From positions 4,649,045-4,713,044 of the forward strand of contig NC_134936.1 of assembly GCF_051020765.1 (NCBI RefSeq): DNA of 64,000 nt, in the 5' to 3' direction. The position numbers were made by a program, and so were the translations under genes. Shown piece by piece: positions 45,298-55,012 of the stretch (within the stretch, counting starts at the first letter, position 1; the number at the start of each line of letters is the position of its first letter). This stretch comes from Lasioglossum baleicum. Its lineage: Eukaryota > Arthropoda > Insecta > Hymenoptera > Halictidae. Below the pieces are notes generated by a model. It did no database searches, was not told where the DNA came from, and worked only from the letters and a program-made list of their open reading frames with translations.

Positions 45298-45990
45298 TTA
45301 ATGGAAGGCATCGAGGGTAGCCAGGTACGGAACTGTACCTGGTTTCTGCCTTACGAGAGTCGTTTGCAGCTCATATTTTGCAAACCAAAGCCAGTTGACA
45401 AAAAATTGTGGTAGCAGAAATAGTTTTACTTAATAATTTTACTTAACAGTTGACAAAAGTACTTCGTAATGCAAAGTACAAGTTGATTTTGTTTATTGTT
45501 CAATGCCAATGTAGCTAAACTGTCACTTTAGGCTTCTTAAAGTCTCGTTTCAGTACAGGTATAAATAAAATGGAATACATGGAAATGTTTAAATATCTCT
45601 GTTATTTGAGATTGTACAGAAAAATGTCAGAGGAGAAATTTGCATTGTTCAATAAGGTAAATATAATGGCAAAATAAAAAAAATTTTTGGAAATCATATT
45701 TTTGAAATTTCAAGGTCATTGTTATTATTATTTAAAGGAAGTCATATAATTTTTCCATATTCCGATTCAGAAAAAAGAGACAAATCCAACGATGTGCCAT
45801 GTTCCATAGTTGAGGTGAATTTCACAATTTTCAAAATTTTCAGTCGCTTTGCGGCACGTGATCCTTTTTTTCGATCGATCTCAAACTTTGCACAAATTTT
45901 TTTCTCACCTAAAGGAACAATTCTGGGGGGTGCGGTGCTTTGTATCTCGATAAAAAATTTTCACAGGTATAGCTTTGGACCACCCTACTG

Positions 45991-46595
45991 TATACGACTA
46001 AGGTACACGGCGTCCTTTACCAGCTCATTGTAACGCCAATTTTAAAGATACCATCTTGTTCAAGGACTCATTTTAAAGGGGAAACTTCAAGGAATACAAC
46101 CATATTTTTCAAAATATAAATCACTCCGCCCCATCATCGAAAAAAACGCAAAAGAAGAATTTGTTTAAATTTTTCGACATTATAAAGTTGATTGTCGAGG
46201 TTGAAAAAATTATTTTGTAATAGCCCAATCCTTTCCAAATAAAAGAAAAAAAAAATTTAGCTCAATCGGACAAACCGTTCTTGAGATAAAAATTCGTAAG
46301 TGAGGCCCGTTTTCGCCGAAATGGGCAAAAATTGAAAACTTTGAAGGCCTGCCATTTCTAAAAAAATTCGAAACCGGCAAAATGATGACTTAAACCCCCC
46401 CCCTAATTTCGCATGGACTACAACATATTTCAGTTAGAACAAAATCGGCGATGGTGCCTGCAAAAAGTGATCGATTCGGCATGGAATGACCCTTATGTGC
46501 GTTTAGGAGCTATAAATTATTAATAAATTGAACCGTTGCACCCCCCGCCGCGTAACGTAATACGTTTTCGCGTTCAGCGTCCTCACTCTACTACG
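45991..46595 (+). repeat. Diverged relative of the U-arm sequence, without Transib
   Basis: From TATACGACTAAGGTACACGG the text follows 13306-13436 (TTACCAGCTC, ACGCCAATTTT, AACTTCAAGGAATA), then passes ATCACTCCGCCCCATCATCG straight into the equivalent of 14597-14760 (TTTAAATTTTTCGAC, TAGCCCAATCCTTTCC). It represents the older repeat into which the Transib-like element inserted in the U lineage. No gene. Confidence 0.65.
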
Positions 46596-46935
46596 TGTTC
46601 CCACTCTGACTCATCCCTACTCCACTGAACCGCTTCGCACCGAAGGAGCTCAGTGTGTGTTCGAGCTCCGTGCAACGTTTACAAAGTTACTACATATTAT
46701 TATACTACAATGTTTGTTTATCAAGCGAAATAACCGTTGCACCGAAATTCTCCGTCGAACCTTTATCTTTGACATTTTACCACGGCGTTTGTTTTCGATA
46801 TGACATGACAGGTCGCAATGCCGTCTGAAATTTTTACATGTCTCTGTTATAATCTCATCAAAATGTTCAAAATCGATTGTAAAATTTCATACACACAAGA
46901 CTAAAAAGCAGAAAATGATTATTTAAATAAAAATA

Positions 46936-47510
46936 AAGTTTTAAAAAATATACCACGTTTTTAAAACGGACTAAAAAGTATAAAATGAATTTTTAAAAAA
47001 CGGACTAAAAAGTATAAAATAATTTTTTCTAGCCCCATACAGATTCCTAACCCCGTACAGATAGTCCTGAAAATTTGTGATTGTGAATTTTTAGTAGCTA
47101 TGAAAATACTTGTAAGATTTGAAACGAAAAACGTAGGGCGCATGAAATAGATAATTGCTGCATGAACACCTAAATCACTAACAATTCTAATGCACTGCAA
47201 ATGATATAAACTGTTGTGCGAGTTTTCTCAGCGGTATAGCTACTCTACACTCGTTACTATGTACGTATTATCTTGCGCCCCACATTTTTCGTTTTAAATC
47301 TTACAAGTATTTTCATAGCTACTAAAAATTCACAATCACAAATTTTCAGGACTATCTGTACGGGGTTAGGAATCTGTATGGGGCTAAAAAAAATTATTTT
47401 ATACTTTTTAGTCCGTTTTTTAAACGTGGTGTTTTTAAAAAATTCATTTTATACTTTCTAGTCCGTTTTAAAAACGTGGTATTTTTTAAAAATTTATTTT
47501 TATTTAAATA
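46936..47510. repeat. Fold-back repeat with AACGGACTAAAAAGTATAAAA arms
   Basis: The left arm (46936-47145) and right arm (47270-47510) are inverted copies, sharing CCCCATACAGATTCCTAACC, a tract around AGCTATGAAAATACTTGTAAG and AAAACGTGGT. The spacer of about 125 bp is unique. ORFs in it are mirrored and non-coding. Confidence 0.7.
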
Positions 47511-47606
47511 ATTTTATACATATAATAGAAAGATTTCTAAATGCGGGTTGAATACCCTATCACACTTGATTTTTTGTCATCGACAATAACTGCAACATAG
47601 TAATTA

Positions 47607-48047
47607 GGCCGCTATTAGACTAGGCCACTGGTGGGCAACTTGGTGGCGCAACTTGGTGGAGCCACCGAATTGAAGAGCTTTTATGAATCGGTAACTGGTG
47701 GTACCACCAAGCGTTCATTCCCGCTGTCGATGTAACGCTGTGTCGTACTCTTATTTATTTTACGATAAATGTGGTGGTAATTTGAACGTCAATTGTTCAT
47801 GTTTTCGCGATGCTGGTGGCACAACTTGGTGGCTTTGTCTAATAGGCTACATTCAAATCAATGCCCCGGCTGGTGGCGGCGCCACCAAATGTTGCCCGGC
47901 CGGTTGTCGATGCCGTCCACCAGATCGGCAACAATTTCTGGTGGCTCCACCAGTTACCGTAGTCTAATAGGTTACATTTGTTTCAATGCCCCACGACGTG
48001 CTGAGCCACTGGTGGAGCAACCGAGTTGCGCCACCAGTGGCCTAGTC
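47607..48047. mobile_element. PIF/Harbinger-like MITE, first copy
   Basis: Starts GGCCGCTATTAGACTAGGCC after TTA (47604-47606). Its last bases are clipped: it ends GGCCTAGTC before TAA (48048-48050). Inside are repeated CACTGGTGG/CCACCAGTGG motifs. A GGCC-type TIR and a TTA/TAA target fit PIF/Harbinger. ORFs on it are low-complexity (Gly/Cys/Arg) and not called. Confidence 0.75.
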
Positions 48048-48050
48048 TAA

Positions 48051-48499
48051 GGCCGTTATTAGACTAGGCCACTGGTGGGCAACTTGGTGGCGCAACTTGG
48101 TGGCGCCACCGAATTGAAGAGCTTTTATGAATCGGTAACTGGTGGTACCACCAAGCGTTCATTCCCGCTGTCGATGTAACGCTGTGTCGTGTTCTTATGT
48201 ATTTTACGATAAATGTGGTGGTAATTTGAACGTCAATTGTTCATGTTTTCGCGATGCTGGTGGCGCAACTTGGTGGCTTTGTCTAATAGGCTACATTCAA
48301 ATCAATACCCCGGCTGGTGGAGGCGCCACCAAATGTTGCCCGGCCGGTTGCCGATGCCGTCCACCAGATCGGCAACTATTTTTGGTGGCTCCACCAGTTA
48401 CCGTAGTCTAATAGGTTACATTTGTTTCAATGCCCCACGACGTGCTGAGCCACTGGTGGCGCCGAGTTGCGCCACCAGTGGCCTAGTCTAATAGCGGCC
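48051..48499. mobile_element. PIF/Harbinger-like MITE, second copy
   Basis: Starts GGCCGTTATTAGACTAGGCC and ends AATAGCGGCC, with TAA on the left and TTA (48500-48502) on the right. About 97% like the first copy by eye. The TAA between the two copies is shared. Confidence 0.8.
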
Positions 48500-48650
48500 T
48501 TACTATTGAATCTAATAACGATTGAAGAAAGAGTTGAATCCGATTTTATCGGATTCGGGTTCCCGACCTGATTTCGACTTCGGGTCCCCGAAATTTTCTG
48601 TCGAAATCACTGCCATATCTTGATGGACGATTAGTGTATGTAATATGTAC

Positions 48651-48995
48651 CTTATAGATCCTATCGTGCAGAATGTTTTCCCGATCACCGAAAACAGAAA
48701 ACTCCTTGATGAGAACATCCTTGATGATATTTAGGTCACATAAAAGAGCTCTAGGGCTTCCTTTTACAAATATCCCAACAATGGGCTCATTCTTGTATTT
48801 ATCACATACTTCTTTGCCATATACGCCAATTAAAGTTCTTCTTAATATAACATCTTTAGCAGTGCCAAATATGGGTATTGGTTGAGGTCCAGGTACACCT
48901 CTGCTCTTCCAAAAGTCAAAGGATGATGTTAAATAATAATAAACAGCGATGAGCACCAAAGCAATGGCACCGAGTATTTGGAGATTGTCAACCAT
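48651..48995 (-). CDS. Cytochrome P450 (CYP6-like), first exon only
   Basis: The start ATG is in a strong context (CCACCATGG, minus strand). Residues 1-25 form the microsomal membrane anchor (hydrophobic ALVLIAVYYYLT), followed by FDFWKSRGVPGPQPIPIFG, the proline-rich hinge of class II P450s. The exon ends ILHDRIYK with donor GTACAT. The layout fits insect CYP6 genes, whose products oxidise xenobiotics or hormones at the ER using electrons from P450 reductase. About 115 of the usual 500 residues are here. The rest, including the ExxR and heme-cysteine motifs, should follow at lower coordinates but I find no such exon down to 41.7 kb, where MITEs and fold-backs fill the space. Confidence 0.85.
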
Positions 48996-49340
48996 GGTGG
49001 CTCACTGTTTATTGTTTGCTGAAAATAATAATACACGAACCAAATCGATTAAAAATTAGTTATAGCATTTACGAATACAGTTACCCTCTCTCCGTCATTA
49101 ATGGGTGAGTCTTTGAAAATATATTTAAAATGTTGTTGCAACAATTATATGGTTAAGAAAGTACAAGAAAAGCATTTAACCAAGTGGCCAAAAGATTGCT
49201 GTTTAACACTAGGTCTACGGGACACGTCAAAATGACGGGTTCTAATATTCTTAATTTGCGGTTATTAAGATTGTAAAGATGCTTCCCCGAGGAATTATTT
49301 ACCAAATCTATTTCTTTGGGTATATATGATTGGGAAAAAA
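48996..49340. other. Upstream flank of P450 exon
   Basis: A/T-rich. This would be the promoter and 5' UTR side of the P450. No convincing TATA or initiator pair could be assigned. Confidence 0.35.
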
Positions 49341-49578
49341 TATGTAAAAAAACTTTTTAAAAACCACGCTTATATTAAAATGCACTAAAAAGGAGAAAAC
49401 AATTTTTTTAAACATTAGTCACTATAAATAAAAGCGTAGAGCGCTAAGCTATGTTGACGTAATTTTCGTGGACGCTCCACGCTTTTATTTATAGTGACTA
49501 ATGTCTAAAAAAAATTATTTTCTTCTTTTTAGTGCATTTTGATATAAGCGTGGTTTTTAGAAAGTTTTTTTTATATAC
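49341..49578. mobile_element. 238-bp palindromic MITE-like repeat
   Basis: The arms contain AACCACGCTTATAT, TGCACTAAAAAG and ATTAGTCACTATAAATAAAA, mirrored around GCGCTAAGCTATGTTGACG at about 49450-49470. Arms about 100 bp with few mismatches. Confidence 0.7.
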
Positions 49579-49689
49579 TTCTTTATTTATTTTCTACTTT
49601 TTAGTCTTAGACTGCCTCAAGGCGTCAGGGCCCTGGCCGCTTGGCTGCGTCATTGTAGATACGCTATTCTCTTGGCCGCGCATGCGCGA

Positions 49690-49790
49690 GTTACGGTGGG
49701 TCTGATCACATCACTGCTTCGGTGCGAAGTGGGCCAGTGGAGTGGGAACCAGTGGGAACACGTAGTAGAGTAGGGAGCACGAGCACTGGC
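49690..49790 (-). repeat. Inverted copy of 46590-46660
   Basis: Shares CTACTACGTGTTCCCACT and CTTCGCACCGAAG on opposite strands with the earlier site. The P450 exon and Harbinger MITEs lie between the two copies. Confidence 0.55.
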
Positions 49791-49839
49791 GCGCGGAATG
49801 GGGATCGCTAGACGCGATGACGTACTACCGATCGTCGCC

Positions 49840-51449
49840 CAGTAGGCTGTATGCCCGATTTCAGCGGTCAAAATTCAGACAATTTTTAAAACTTTATATA
49901 AATTGTAAAATTTTTGAGGCTTGAGTTAGTTGAATATCTGAGGAACAATATCCCATCTCTCATTCGTTTTCCCATTCATGTATCCATAAAGCATTGAAAT
50001 TTGTCGGAAGTTTGAAATTCTGTTAAAACGCTTTCATTTCTCAACGAATTCACCTATTAGTAATTGTTTCCTTATTTACATACACTAACAGATTTTTGTT
50101 TTATACAAGTTTTTTTTAGCTAACAATATGTGTAAGGTATACTTTTAAGAGAAATTCACTGTTGTACTATATACATTTTTTTAGTTATTAATATTTAAAG
50201 ATAACCAACGATTCAGTCACTTTCTTTATGATTCTAAGACTTTGGTAATGACTTTGTTATACCTCCGGGTGCGACCGGGTGTTCATTATTGTGCCATTGT
50301 GTTCTTTGAAGTTTTCTGATTAAGATGCAAGAAAAAATGGCTGCTACTACGTGCTACTCCGTGTTTTATGGTTGATCTACGAAAAAATGGCTATCGCGCG
50401 CGCGCGAAAATCGCAGCATTTCTCACATTCTGCATGTTCGCATTCGCTATATATATCTTCGTATTAACTTAAATAAATACTAAATAATAATAATAAACAC
50501 ACAATATATACTAAAATAAGAAAACAGTATACACATGAAATTTAAATAATATACAGGGTGGGGCAATAACTATGTCCACTTTGAATATTGCCTTTATTTG
50601 TAATAATATGAAAAAATGTTATGGACAAAATTTGCGCGGTATAGAGGGGGATATGTTGTGACATAAACATTTTCTGCGTGAGTGGAGGCATAGAGAAGAT
50701 TTCAAGGTCACCTTGATTTTTTTAATTCGAAAGACCTACTTTCTGTATCATGAATCGATAGACTATCGAATTCTGAGTAAAAATGTATTGACCTCCGTAT
50801 GTCTTAAATCTAATAGTTAACGAGATATTATCGAAACAATTTTCTTTCTTCCTTTGATAATATCTCGTTAACTATTAGGTTTAGAACATACGAAGGTCAA
50901 CACTTTTATACTAAGAATTTGATAGTCTATAGATCTATGGTATAAAAAAAGGACATTCTGTTTAAAAAAATCAAAGTGACCTTGAAATCTCCTCTATGCT
51001 TCCAACCACGCAGAAAATGTTTGTACCACATGTCCCCCTCTGAACCGTGCCAATTTTGTTCAACATTTTTCCAACTATTATAAATAACGGAGATTATTCT
51101 TTGTAATAACTATTTTAAAAAGATATTTTAATTGTAAATGATTACACTTTTCGATAGTGTACATTAAATATACGAATAACGTTGAAATATTGATTATAAT
51201 CCGCAGTACTTGATTGAAAAATAGCTACAAACTTTACAATCTAAAACGCTCCTATGTATGGACAAATTTTGCACTCAAAACATCCGTTTCAGCAAAAACG
51301 GTATACAGTACAAAAAGTAGAAATCTCAAGCATTAAAACGGTTGTTTTTTCATCAAATTTGGATAAATTTTAGCAAAGTTACAGTAGTTTCATTATTGAG
51401 CGAATTTTGAACTAGCTGTGGCCGCTGAAATCGGACATACAGCCCACTG
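49840..51449. mobile_element. 1.6-kb inverted-repeat element
   Basis: The TIRs CAGTAGGCTGTATGCCCGAT and the reverse complement of CAGTGGGCTGTATGTCCGAT continue through TTCAGCGG, about 30 bp. TA follows the right end but not the left. Related CGTCGC tracts flank both ends at slightly different offsets, so the duplication is uncertain. It contains the 50551-51090 palindrome and no transposase. Confidence 0.6.
50551..51090. repeat. TATACAGGGTG palindrome
   Basis: Starts TATACAGGGTGGGGCAATAA. An arm with ATTTCAAGGTCACCTTGATT, AGACTATCGAATTCTGAG and TTAACGAGATATTATCGAA mirrors itself around about 50846. A larger folded form of the repeats at 7201 and 42607. Confidence 0.65.
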
Positions 51450-52639
51450 TACGTCGCGCGGCGAGGTGTGGCGGTTAATATAAGAAGTTTTTTTTTCTCC
51501 TAGACGCACAGTTTTTTTTAAAAATTTGTTTTTTAATATTGCATTGTCATCCAGCTCTGAGCTATGTTTAAAGTTTCAAGTCTCTAGCTCATCGGGAAGT
51601 GGTGTAAAATTCGATTACAAGATTTGACGCATACAACAACAACAACAACAACAACAACGACAACTCGGCAAGTCAATATAAGCGTTGTAAAAATGGCCAA
51701 AAATTTGTATCGACACATTCTTGTTATGTTTATAAAATAATGTGAAATGGTTATTTCTAGAGCTCCATAAGCCTAGTGTTAATCTTTATTAAAATGTACT
51801 CAGTTTATTGATCTTTTGAAGAACAGACGAACTCGTAACGACTAAAAAAACTGACAAAACAAGTTATCAGTGATAGATAAGTTAGCACAAAAATGAAGAG
51901 GTCATCTGAGTATACTGTCGTGCAAGTGTCAACAATCGTCAGACAGTATAGGATGATTGTTGTGGAAACGAACGTATTTAAAAGTGTATAAGCGGACACC
52001 CTTCGAAAAGTATAATTACTTTTTAGAAATTGGACCAAACGACTTATTTGGTTTTTCTTGAGATGTTAGAAAGAGATTAGTTTACTTATCAAATAATTTA
52101 TATGCTCCGAAATTATATCTTTCATGCACTGAAGAACAATGTTGTAAACGACTGCAGCGAAACTCAAATTATTAAGCTGCAAAAATTAGTAATTATAACT
52201 TTTACATATGTAATTTTAACAATTAATTTAATTACTTCGATGACCTCTTGGTTAGATGAAATTATTTATTATTTTATTTGAATAAAGTTAGTGAAATAAT
52301 TGAAAATCATTTGTTTGAACTAAACGCCACATGAAACTAACATTTTTTGTTATTTGTAAAATACAAATAATAAAGTATTTAAAATAGTTTATTATTTCAA
52401 ATAAAATATTCTCAACCCTGATATGCATGCAAATATACATAGATATCGATACTTTCGCGTAAGTATCAACGAGGTAGGAATTCCTTTGATAAAGTTAATA
52501 CAATCGATACCGTTATCGGTCCAATCACTATGCAGTCTAATGATCGCTAGCGGCTTATCCCAAAACGCGTATCATCGACGTAACACTTCCCAGCACAGGA
52601 TGACTTACAGTCGCCGTTTTCACGTCCGTTCTACGTCTT
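51450..52639. other. A/T-rich non-coding DNA with (ACA)n
   Basis: An (ACA)n tract at 51632-51659 follows text resembling 6290-6360 (TTTCAAGTCTCTAGCTCATC). The rest is A/T-rich with no recognised gene. ORF 51805-52038 (minus) is hydrophobic by composition only. Confidence 0.4.
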
Positions 52640-53165
52640 TACGTCTTACGTCTCAGTAAGACGCTTTTTAGACGTCCATAAAGGCATCTCTGCGGGGACG
52701 TCGTTTTGACGTACGAAGGAAGGTGCCTTTTATGCATCTCATTTCTGCCGTACAAACGTCGTCCCAGCAAAGATGCCTTTATGGGCGTGTAAAAGTTGCC
52801 TCTTTCGAGACGTCGTTTTCACGTCAGAAATGAGATGCATAAAAGGCACCTTCCTTCGTGCGTCAAAACGACGTCCCCGCAGAGATGCCTTTATGGACGT
52901 ATAAAAGTTGCCTCTTTCGAGACGCCGTTTTCACATCAGAAATGAGATGCATAAAAGGCACCTGCCTTCAAATGTCAAAACGACGTCCCAGCAAAGATGC
53001 CTTTATGGACGTGTAAAAGTTGCCTCTTTCGAGACGCCGTTTTCACGTCAGAAATGAGATGCATAAAAGGCACCTGCATTCAAACGTCAAAACGTCGTCC
53101 CAGCAAAGATGCATTTATGGACGTGTAATAGCCGCCTCTTTGGAGACGCCGTTTTCACGGCAGAA
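52640..53165. repeat. 112-bp satellite rich in ACGTC
   Basis: The landmark GTCC(C/A)(A/C)GCA(A/G)AGATGC recurs at 52761, 52873, 52985 and 53097, an exact 112-bp period. Units contain ATGAGATGCATAAAAGGCAC and TTGCCTCTTTCGAGACG. The first part (52640-52760) carries the same text in inverted orientation, so the array begins with a head-to-head junction. Confidence 0.9.
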
Positions 53166-53351
53166 ACGATTGAAGTACTTACGAAAATATGTGTATCTCT
53201 TAATCGTTAATATACTAATACTATGCTCCATTTAAAAAAAAGTAGTTTGATTTTTACCTAAAAAATATTTTAACAGAAGTTTATCTCTTCTAATAATTAT
53301 ATAATATGTTAAAATACGTATTAAAAACGTGTTAAAATATTTTTGATATAA

Positions 53352-54208
53352 TATGTCACGCCGGTTATTTCCCTGCGAACAGAGAGATAACCGACTTCGA
53401 GAAATTATGGCCTTGCGACCGGGCCACGCTCGGTCGCGCGACACGTGGTCCTCTCGAGACAAAAGATCTTCGCAGATTCGAACGGAACGACAAAATTGTA
53501 CACGAAGTGAACGGGCGCCAGGTCCGATACCGTACCACGCGAAACTCTCGAACGATTCGCTCGGTTTTCAAAAGGACGTCGAATCTGCGAACATCGTTTT
53601 GGCCGGTGACGGCCACGAACGGGTCCAGGGAACCACGTGAGGAAAGGAACGGGGCATTCCCCGCGACGGGAACGTTTCTCACGAGGAATGAAATTACTCG
53701 ATAGTTTTCGGGCAAAATATCGTCGTTTATTAAAACGAGGTGGTCATACAGTCCGCCGGCCGATGCCGGCGGCAGTCAATAGTTTTGCCGGCGCGAACAC
53801 GAAAGTGACGGCGGTTGTTCGGCCGATCACGCGGAATAATTTCGATCGCGTCGAGCTCGGTCGTCACAGGACTTCGCGTGAATTTACAAGCCACGAGGGC
53901 ACGAATTCGACCGAGCTCCGGTAACGTACGCGTTCCTAATTCGAGACTGGGCGAAACGTGCGAACGGTGAACGATACGAAACGAATACGGCGCGTTAAGG
54001 ACCCTTTAGTTTGCCACAGCCTCCGGCCGGCCCCAATGCTTAAGGATAGGGCGACGGACATCGGCGGCACCGGTCCGATTTCTCTCCGAAATTTCTTTTC
54101 GCGCCGGGCCGCAGCCGTCAGGTCATAAACTCTCGACGGGGGTCGCGGCTGCCTGCTGTGCGTGGCACAAAAAAAGGTTTTTATGTGCTCTACAACTCCT
54201 TAGGTAAA
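53352..54208. other. GC-rich block, possible old LTR or promoter
   Basis: Starts TGTCACGCCGG and is abruptly more G+C-rich than the A/T-rich DNA on its left. It contains several overlapping ORFs with Arg/Ser-rich composition that look like compositional artefacts. The TGTCAC start could be an LTR edge, but no matching CA end or second copy is visible. The BEL element lies immediately to the right. Confidence 0.3.
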
Positions 54209-54213
54209 CTATC

Positions 54214-54947
54214 TGTTCGGGATTCGAATTATGGGATTTGCCGGCCGTTACGCCAACCATCGAGCTACACTTGCTCTGGCTGTTTTTCATAATGTTTAGA
54301 GTCGCGTAGCGATCGCTCGTTACCGTTGCGTACGGCCGCGAGGTGTTTGTAAGCGCCCATCGCCGGTAAATCCCATAGTTTGAATCTCTAACGTTGCGTC
54401 TTACCGGATCATGCGATCGATCCGGAACCAATCGCGTGCGACCCCGCCTGCCGTTTCGTAGAATATTTAAAGGCCCTCCTTCGACGGCGCCTCGTCTGTT
54501 CGACTCAGTTCTCCGAATCAAGCTTATCAATCTCTCTTCTTTACGTTTGCGACAATCACTGCGCTTTCTATATCGCAACTCTTCTTCGAAGTTCGTCTGG
54601 AGTTGCCTTCGAGCTGTCTTCTTTCGCGTCGCGATTCGTGCGTCTGCCCGCGTCAAGATTTTCCTCCGAACGCGGTGAAGATCTCCGTTCGCGGCGGCCC
54701 TCGTAAAGGAGTCGCACAAGATTTCCGTCGCGATTCAAAGGCAGACGTCTCGCACGATCAAGATTTCCGAATTGCGATTCGTCGACGACTGTTCATAGCT
54801 CCAATTTCAATAAAGTGCAGTGTGAACTTCACTCTGAAGGTAATTTTCCTCCCTCATTCTCACGATCCTTTTCATTGCCGTCCTCGCGCGCTCATTACTG
54901 AGCGGTTCCAGCGTCAGGCGCCTCCGACCGTCGGTCGACGCCGAACA
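54214..54947 (+). repeat. 5' LTR of BEL/Pao element
   Basis: Starts TGTTCGGGATTCG and ends GTCGACGCCGAACA. It contains TATTTAAA (54464-54471), an arthropod initiator TCAGTT (54505-54510) and AATAAA (54809-54814), compatible with a U3-R-U5 order. ORFs on its minus strand are shadows. Confidence 0.97.
54464..54510 (+). promoter_or_regulatory. Putative LTR core promoter
   Basis: TATTTAAA followed 43 bases later by the A of TCAGTT, a good match to the arthropod Inr consensus. The spacing is longer than the usual 30 or so bases, so the TATA-like site may be incidental. Duplicated at 60981-61027 in the 3' LTR. Confidence 0.45.
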
Positions 54948-54950
54948 TTT

Positions 54951-54968
54951 TGGTCCTTCGAGCCGGAT
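54951..54968 (+). other. Primer-binding site, tRNA-Tyr type
   Basis: TGGTCCTTCGAGCCGGAT begins three bases after the LTR. It is complementary to a 3' end reading ATCCGGCTCGAAGGA plus CCA, which is the acceptor and T-arm end of eukaryotic tRNA-Tyr (acceptor stem CCTTCGA/TCGAAGG). Confidence 0.8.
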
Positions 54969-55012
54969 CGTGACGAACAGGCAAGTGAGGGAGTGGACGA
55001 GAGTGTCATATC

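Larger units (their letters stand above)
43416..45990. mobile_element. TA-flanked fold-back element with two nested insertions
   Basis: The ends read CACTAGGGTGGTCCA (left, after TACA) and the reverse complement of CAGTAGGGTGGTCC (right, ending 45990, followed by TA). Arms of about 700 bp mirror each other to the central dyad GGACCCCTTAAGGGGTCC. That central TTAA contains the 742-bp element at 44142-44883. The right arm additionally holds a 366-bp MITE at 44932-45297 that is absent from the left arm. The minus-strand ORF 43371-43676 and plus-strand ORF 45719-46033 are mirror images of the same arm and look non-coding. Confidence 0.7.

Noticed and set aside
53353..53924. Several Arg/Ser-rich ORFs in the GC-rich block
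   Set aside because: Overlap on both strands and lack any recognisable motif; typical of GC-rich non-coding DNA.
54123..54719. 198-aa minus-strand ORF (and its twin at 60682-61236)
   Set aside because: Lies within the BEL LTRs, antisense, Arg-rich by composition; duplicated only because the LTR is.
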